Positions 58,756 to 64,000 of a stretch of 64,000 nucleotides of DNA are shown piece after piece. Each line of letters opens with the position of its first letter. The first letter of the stretch is position 1. The notes below the pieces were generated by a model. It worked only from the letters and a program-made list of their open reading frames with translations, was not told where the DNA came from and ran no database searches. This stretch comes from Rosellinia necatrix (lineage: Eukaryota; Ascomycota; Sordariomycetes; Xylariales; Xylariaceae). The DNA is taken from positions 496,001 through 560,000 of the forward strand of contig JAGYVD010000002.1 in the NCBI GenBank assembly GCA_021209875.1, given 5' to 3'. A program made the position numbers and the translations under genes.

Positions 58756-59540
58756 AAGGCCGGAAAACATGTCCACGAGGATTAAAAGAAGTGTAAAAAA
58801 AAAAAAAAAGGGCGCGAGTAGAGATATGATGAAAGAAGTAACTAAAACTGAATACTTGGATGCTCTTGGTCGTGTTATATAGCAAGTCGTTGACTTGGAG
58901 GAAAACAAAATGGCGTGAGTCTAGATGTTAAGAGGGAAAGCTACCTACCTTCCATGTCGCAAGTTGCACTGCAAGACGGATAAAAGGTAGATATATTATG
59001 TGTGCTTACAATTTGCTTTGCTGGAAGGAAAGAAAAGCAACGAGTGCAGGATAGGCCTAGTAGATACGGCAGCAGAGGAATATATTGACAAGTTTCCTCC
59101 GAGATGTGAACAAAAAAGGTATACCCGTGGATAGATCCACCGATCTAAGGCTCCCAATAAGGCTAATATTGTCTGGGGGGCTGGACCGGAGTGCAATATA
59201 TATATATATATAACATGCTTAAGAGCTTTTATGTTTAATAACACCCTCTTTAGATCTGTTAGTGATAGATTCATACGCATTGTAGTGCGTTTTTCTAACT
59301 CTCAGCATTGTCGCCCAACACTGCATAGTCTATATCTAAGTTGTGCATTATATTAGATACCACGAAATGATTTGCTGGGATATGTTTCTGGTTGATCTCA
59401 AGGACGTCCGTGTAATGCTGGACTCCTTTCCAGGCATGATGGTTTTGATATAGTAGCTCCACGTAGTGTTAAGAACAAGACCAGCGTCTAAACTTGAATG
59501 AGATTCTGAGACAAAGTCGAGGAATCAAACCAAAAAAATT
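58756..59540. other. 3' flank of the deaminase-like gene
   Basis: Contains poly-A at 58795-58810, a (TA)n run at 59198-59212 and otherwise mixed composition. No gene was recognised; the composition turns strongly A/T after about 59510. Confidence 0.55.
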
Positions 59541-59587
59541 CAGTAAAGTTTTTAAAAAGTTAGTTGTGTAGAACCACACAGTGTTAG

Positions 59588-59609
59588 GTGGTCTGTGCAC
59601 ACAGGCCAC
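59588..59609. repeat. Near-perfect 10-bp inverted repeat at the island edge
   Basis: GTGGTCTGTG pairs with CACAGGCCAC across a 2-nt centre, with one G.T position. It lies at the transition into the A/T-rich island. It may be a terminal or internal hairpin of a decayed element. Confidence 0.65.
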
Positions 59610-62600
59610 TACTTAGACCTACATATTAATCTAGCTTATAAAACACCTTCTAACCTAATATAATATGATTTTTTATTTAAACTTTTATAAGTAATAAAAG
59701 CTGCAGTTATTAAAAAAAAAAATTGTGTAGCATTTTTTAACTATGGTTTAATATAATTTATATTTTTATTTATTATTAAAATTATAAGTTAAACAGGTTA
59801 TTTAAAAGTTTTTTAATTTAGTAGTAGCTATTGAATAAATAAAAAAAAACAGCAGTAGCAACAGGCCAGAAATTAAAAATAAATTAATATATTGATGAAT
59901 TTAATACGGGCCGCCTGTTGAAGGACCGCTTACCTAAGCTCCCTTACCCTATTTGTAGCGTGGCAAAGCTACGCACCCTATTATTTACAACTAGCCCTAA
60001 TAAGTAGGCCTTAGCCCATGCATTTTAGCTAGATCTACAGATTAAATTAAAATAGTTATATCTTTATTTTTTATAATATATATTTTTATTTTTTATAATA
60101 TATTTTTTAAATTAATGCTTTTATAACGTTTTTCTATTATAATAAAGATAAAATTATTAAAACAATAGATCTTATATATTAAAAAATATAGGTGTTATTT
60201 TCATTAAATAAACTAAAACATAACTTTTTTTATATATTATATATTTTTATAAAAGCTAAAAATATTTTAAGCAGTAATTTATATTAAAATTTAAAAGTTG
60301 TTTAAATAATTATAATTAATTAAAATATTAAAAAGAATATTATTAAAACATAGTTATAATAATAGTAAGCTTAATATTATATTTTTAGATTTTAGCTAGT
60401 AATCATATAAACATTATAAATATTTAATTTAATTATTAAATATAAAAGGTTTATTTTATTTTATATTATAGTTTATTATATTAATTTATTAAGTTTCTTT
60501 ATAATTATAAAAAAGAAAAATTATGCTTAAAATAATATTTTGAAGCAAAAATAGCTAAGTTGCAAATTAAATAAAAAAATAAGTATTATTAAACATTTAA
60601 AGTTGAAACTATAAAATAAATAATTATTAAAAATAATAAATCAAAAAGTAAAAATTAACAATAGTTTTTTTTTTTAAAAAAAAATAAGCTTTAATAAAAA
60701 GATTAGTATAAAGGTAAAAAGAAAGATGCCTTTATTAATTCTTCTGTTAAATAGGGAAATGTAGTAATTTTAGATTTAACTTTTGTAAGGGTGGCTATAG
60801 GCCATTTATTGCTAGCCGTAGATTATATAACATATTTTTAGCTTATTTAATTTAATAATACATAAGCTATTAGATTAAATAAAATGGGCTTTTTTAAGAA
60901 TTTTATTAAAATACCGGCGGATAGAAAAACAGCTACTGTTTTTAATAATATGTTAAGTTGTTTTATAAAGCCGTTTTTTACGGTTAATTTTTTTATTATT
61001 TTAAAACAAAAGCTGCCCCCCCCCCAACAGTTGCTTACGTTTTTTTTTAATAATATAGTTAATTTTTAATATAGTATTAATTATATTTATGTTTTTAGTT
61101 TTATTATTTAATTAAATAATTAAATTTGTTTTTTTTATCAACATGATGTTTAAAAATCTGTTTAATTTTATATTTTTTTTTGTTATTATTACTTAAATGT
61201 TTATATTAGTTAAATTTTATTAGTTTTATCGCTAGTTTAGTTTATTTAAAAAATACTGTAGCTGTATATATGTTTTAAATAAATTATTAATATTTTTAAA
61301 TATATTTTATAATGTTTTAAAATTTTTATTCTATAAGCTAAGTTTTTGACTTTTTTTATTATTTAAAATTTTATGCGTTATTAAAAATACTTTTTAAAAA
61401 CTTGTTAAATAAGTAATATTTATTATATAAACATAATAATATTTTTAATTAAAATAAATTATAATATATAATATGTATTGTTATAATATTTTTAGCTTAT
61501 ATTGCAATAAAGTTTATTATTAGCTTAACATTTTATTTAAAATAGTTTTTAATGTTTTTATTTATTTTATATTTAATTAATTAAGTTAATTAATAATAAA
61601 GTTTAAAAGTTTTAATAATTTAAATATAGATAGCTGTTTATATAAAATACACTATATTATTTATAATTATATAATATTAAAGTTTGATTATAATATTAAA
61701 TATAAGTTAATTTAATTAAACTTAAAGTTTTTAAAATTATAATAATATATTATTAATTTAATTATTTAAATTTTTTAATAATTTATTATTTTAACAATAA
61801 TAAGTTATAATTATTAATAGTTTTATATTTAAAGTTTTTATATAATTTTTTAAAAGTTAAAAATAAATCTTTTATTTTTATTAAAAATAATATTTTTAAA
61901 TTTTTTTTAATTATTTTATAAATACAGTAGTTTAATTTTTAGTTATATATATATTTTTTAAAAATATGCAGGCTTTATTTAAATATATAATATAATATAA
62001 TTACTATATAATTATATATATTATAATATTTTTGCCTGTTAATTATTATAAAATATTTTTAATATTTATTATAAATAGCTTTAATATGAAATTAATTATT
62101 ATTAGTTATATAAACAACATGTTTGTTAAACATATTATTAGTTTAAAATTTTTATTAGTTTAAATCTGTTTATATAATTAAAGTTGCAACTTAAATAATA
62201 TTTAACGTATTTTTAATTAATTAAAACTTGCAGTAAATAAAAACCTTTTAAAAATCTTTATTATTTTTTAAACTTATATAATATTTATTATTATATATAG
62301 CTTTAAAATTTATTTAATTATATTATATAAAATATATAATTATTTTATTTTTAATATTAGTTATAAATTAAACTATTAATAATAAAAAAATGTTTAAGTT
62401 TAAAAATATTATAACGCTTTTATTATTTTAGCAAAAATTTAAAATATTTAACTTTTTATTATTTTATTATATTATATATTAGTTTAATATTTTTTTAATT
62501 TTGTTTTTATTTATTATTTATTACTACTTTTATTATATATTTTATTATGTTTTATATTAAATTTAATATTATTTGTTTCTTTTTAATTTTTATAACTTGC

Positions 62601-63573
62601 TTATTTTATTTATAACGTTTTATATTAATTTAAATATCTTTAAAGTATTTAATATATAATTTAATTTTTTAGTAAATAATATATTTAAAATTTATATTAA
62701 AAAATATATTAAAACGTTAACTAGTTAAATAGTTATACATTTATAACAGCTGTATTTAATAAGCTTTAATTAATTATATTTTTAATGATAAAATAGTTTA
62801 TAAATATAATCACGTTATTTTTATTAAATTAAACTATTATTTACAGTTTTTAATAGTTTAAATAAAACAAGCTATTTTTAATTTAAATAGATTATATTTA
62901 GTGCTAGCTTGCAATAAACTATAACTTACATATATAATTAGTTTTATTTATCTTACTAAAATTAAGTTTTTAAGCTTTTAATTATATTTTTTGCTTATAT
63001 AAAATAATATAACTTTAAAACTACGTTTTTTTAGCTTTATTTATTTATAAAAAAACCAGTTTTTTTAAATCGTAATATTATAATATTATTTTACAGCAGA
63101 TAATATTTTAAATAGCTTTAAACAAAAATGTTTTTATTTTTATTAATTTATAATATATATTATAAATATAATAAATATATATATATATTTTTTATTTTTA
63201 ACAGATAAGTTAGTTTTTAATTCTATAGTAGTTTTATTAACTAAGTAGAATATGGAATTAAATTATGAAAAAATCTGCTTGTTTTAAAATATTTTTTGAA
63301 AGTTTATAATATTTTTAAAAACTAATTATTAAAAGGTTTGTATTTGTTTAGCAGTAGTTAATAATTCTAAAATGTTTATACAACATTTAAAAAGATTTGT
63401 AAATAAATAGCTAATAAAAAACTTTATAAAATAATATAAAAACTTAGTTTGAAATGTTTAAAATAATTTTTATAACTATTAAAATATATAATAGTATTAT
63501 TAATAAAATATTAATAATAATATATATATTTATGTAACAGTTAGTTTGTTATAAAGCTATCCTGGCGGAACCT

Positions 63574-63600
63574 TTCCTTTAGGAAACTTTCCTTCAGGAA
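63574..63600. repeat. Two tandem 12-bp palindromes TTCCTNNAGGAA
   Basis: The 12-mers TTCCTTTAGGAA (63574-63585) and TTCCTTCAGGAA (63589-63600) are each self-complementary and lie 3 bp apart, in a small GC-normal patch of the A/T island. A further palindrome AGAAGCTTCT follows at about 63612-63621. Confidence 0.85.
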
Positions 63601-64000
63601 GCCTTTTTTTTAGAAGCTTCTAAGAATTCTCTTTATTAATTAGTTTAAAAAATAAATAAATAAATTAATTTCTGATTTTTTTCTAACTATTTAATGCCTA
63701 TTATATAGTAGCTAGCGATTTTAGTTAAATTTTTTTTTTATATAAAACAGTTAGCTTTTTAGTAGACTTGTTTTTTTTTTTTAAATATATTCTCTTTAAT
63801 TTATTTAAAAATACGTTTTTTCTGCTAAACTTGATCTTTAGCTGCTTGTTTTTTTTTTTATATTATAATATTTGTGTTTTTTATTTTAACAAGCTTTAGC
63901 TTTTTTTTTAAAGTTATCGCGTTATTATTAAACTTTTATAGTTATTAATATTAACGCGTTATTTATAAAACTTTTAGTAAACTTGATAATTTAAATATAA

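Larger units (their letters stand above)
59541..64000. other. Extremely A/T-rich, gene-free island (RIP-like)
   Basis: From about 59640 to the window end nearly every base is A or T, apart from a short GC-normal patch at about 59905-60030 and scattered AGCT/GCTT words. There is no long coding frame. Remaining C and G mostly sit in CpT/ApG contexts. This is the usual look of repeat DNA hit by repeat-induced point mutation in Pezizomycotina, or of AT-isochore/subtelomeric or centromeric DNA. A 61-codon remnant frame at 60884-61069 and two tandem palindromes at 63574-63600 are the only internal structures I could pick out. Confidence 0.75.

Overview
The window is nuclear DNA of a filamentous ascomycete (Pezizomycotina, most likely a Sordariomycete). 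The evidence is the gene set (MVP1, DCN1, MRP17, COX4, LSM3, GPI12, a fungal P450, an MFS sugar transporter, a GPI-anchored aspartic protease). Nearly every gene is split by short introns with GTRAGT-like donors, CTAAC-like branch points and YAG acceptors. Intergenic DNA is full of microsatellites and ACCTAGGTAGGTAC-type palindromic words. The last ~4.4 kb is an extremely A/T-rich island without genes, of the kind left by repeat-induced point mutation (RIP). I rebuilt exon structures by hand and checked each for reading phase; no transcript data were available.

Layout. 0-8 kb: the 3' part of sorting nexin MVP1 (+), the neddylation ligase DCN1 (+, with an unusually long second intron) and the mitoribosomal protein MRP17 (-). 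10-12.6 kb: a 785-aa coiled-coil protein I cannot name (-). 12.6-22.7 kb: a ~10 kb stretch with no convincing gene, dominated by short tandem repeats (one doubtful 61-aa ORF near its end). 22.7-25.3 kb: COX4 (-) and a Nudix hydrolase (-). 28.5-35.5 kb: an accessory-looking block with a secreted/GPI-anchored aspartic protease (+), an NmrA-like oxidoreductase (-) and a membrane cytochrome P450 (-). 39.9-44.2 kb: a tiny secreted protein (+) and an MFS sugar transporter (+). 45-49.8 kb: an orphan disordered protein (-), a membrane/coiled-coil gene whose first exon is frameshifted in a C8 run (+), and a multi-spanning DUF7719-like membrane protein (-). 51-56 kb: GPI12 (+), a mitochondrial ATPase-expression-type protein (-) and LSM3 (+). 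57-58.8 kb: a candidate deaminase-fold protein (+) with HVE and PCRTC motifs. 59.5-64 kb: the A/T island.

The housekeeping genes serve membrane traffic, cullin neddylation, mitochondrial translation and respiration (MRP17, COX4, the ATPase-expression protein), GPI-anchor synthesis and RNA processing. There is no operon logic. Shared intergenic spaces suggest possible shared promoters for the ATPase-expression gene/LSM3 and DUF7719/GPI12 pairs. The P450 and NmrA reductase could be a minimal metabolic pair. The most unusual object is the putative deaminase, which sits ~0.9 kb from the RIP-like island.
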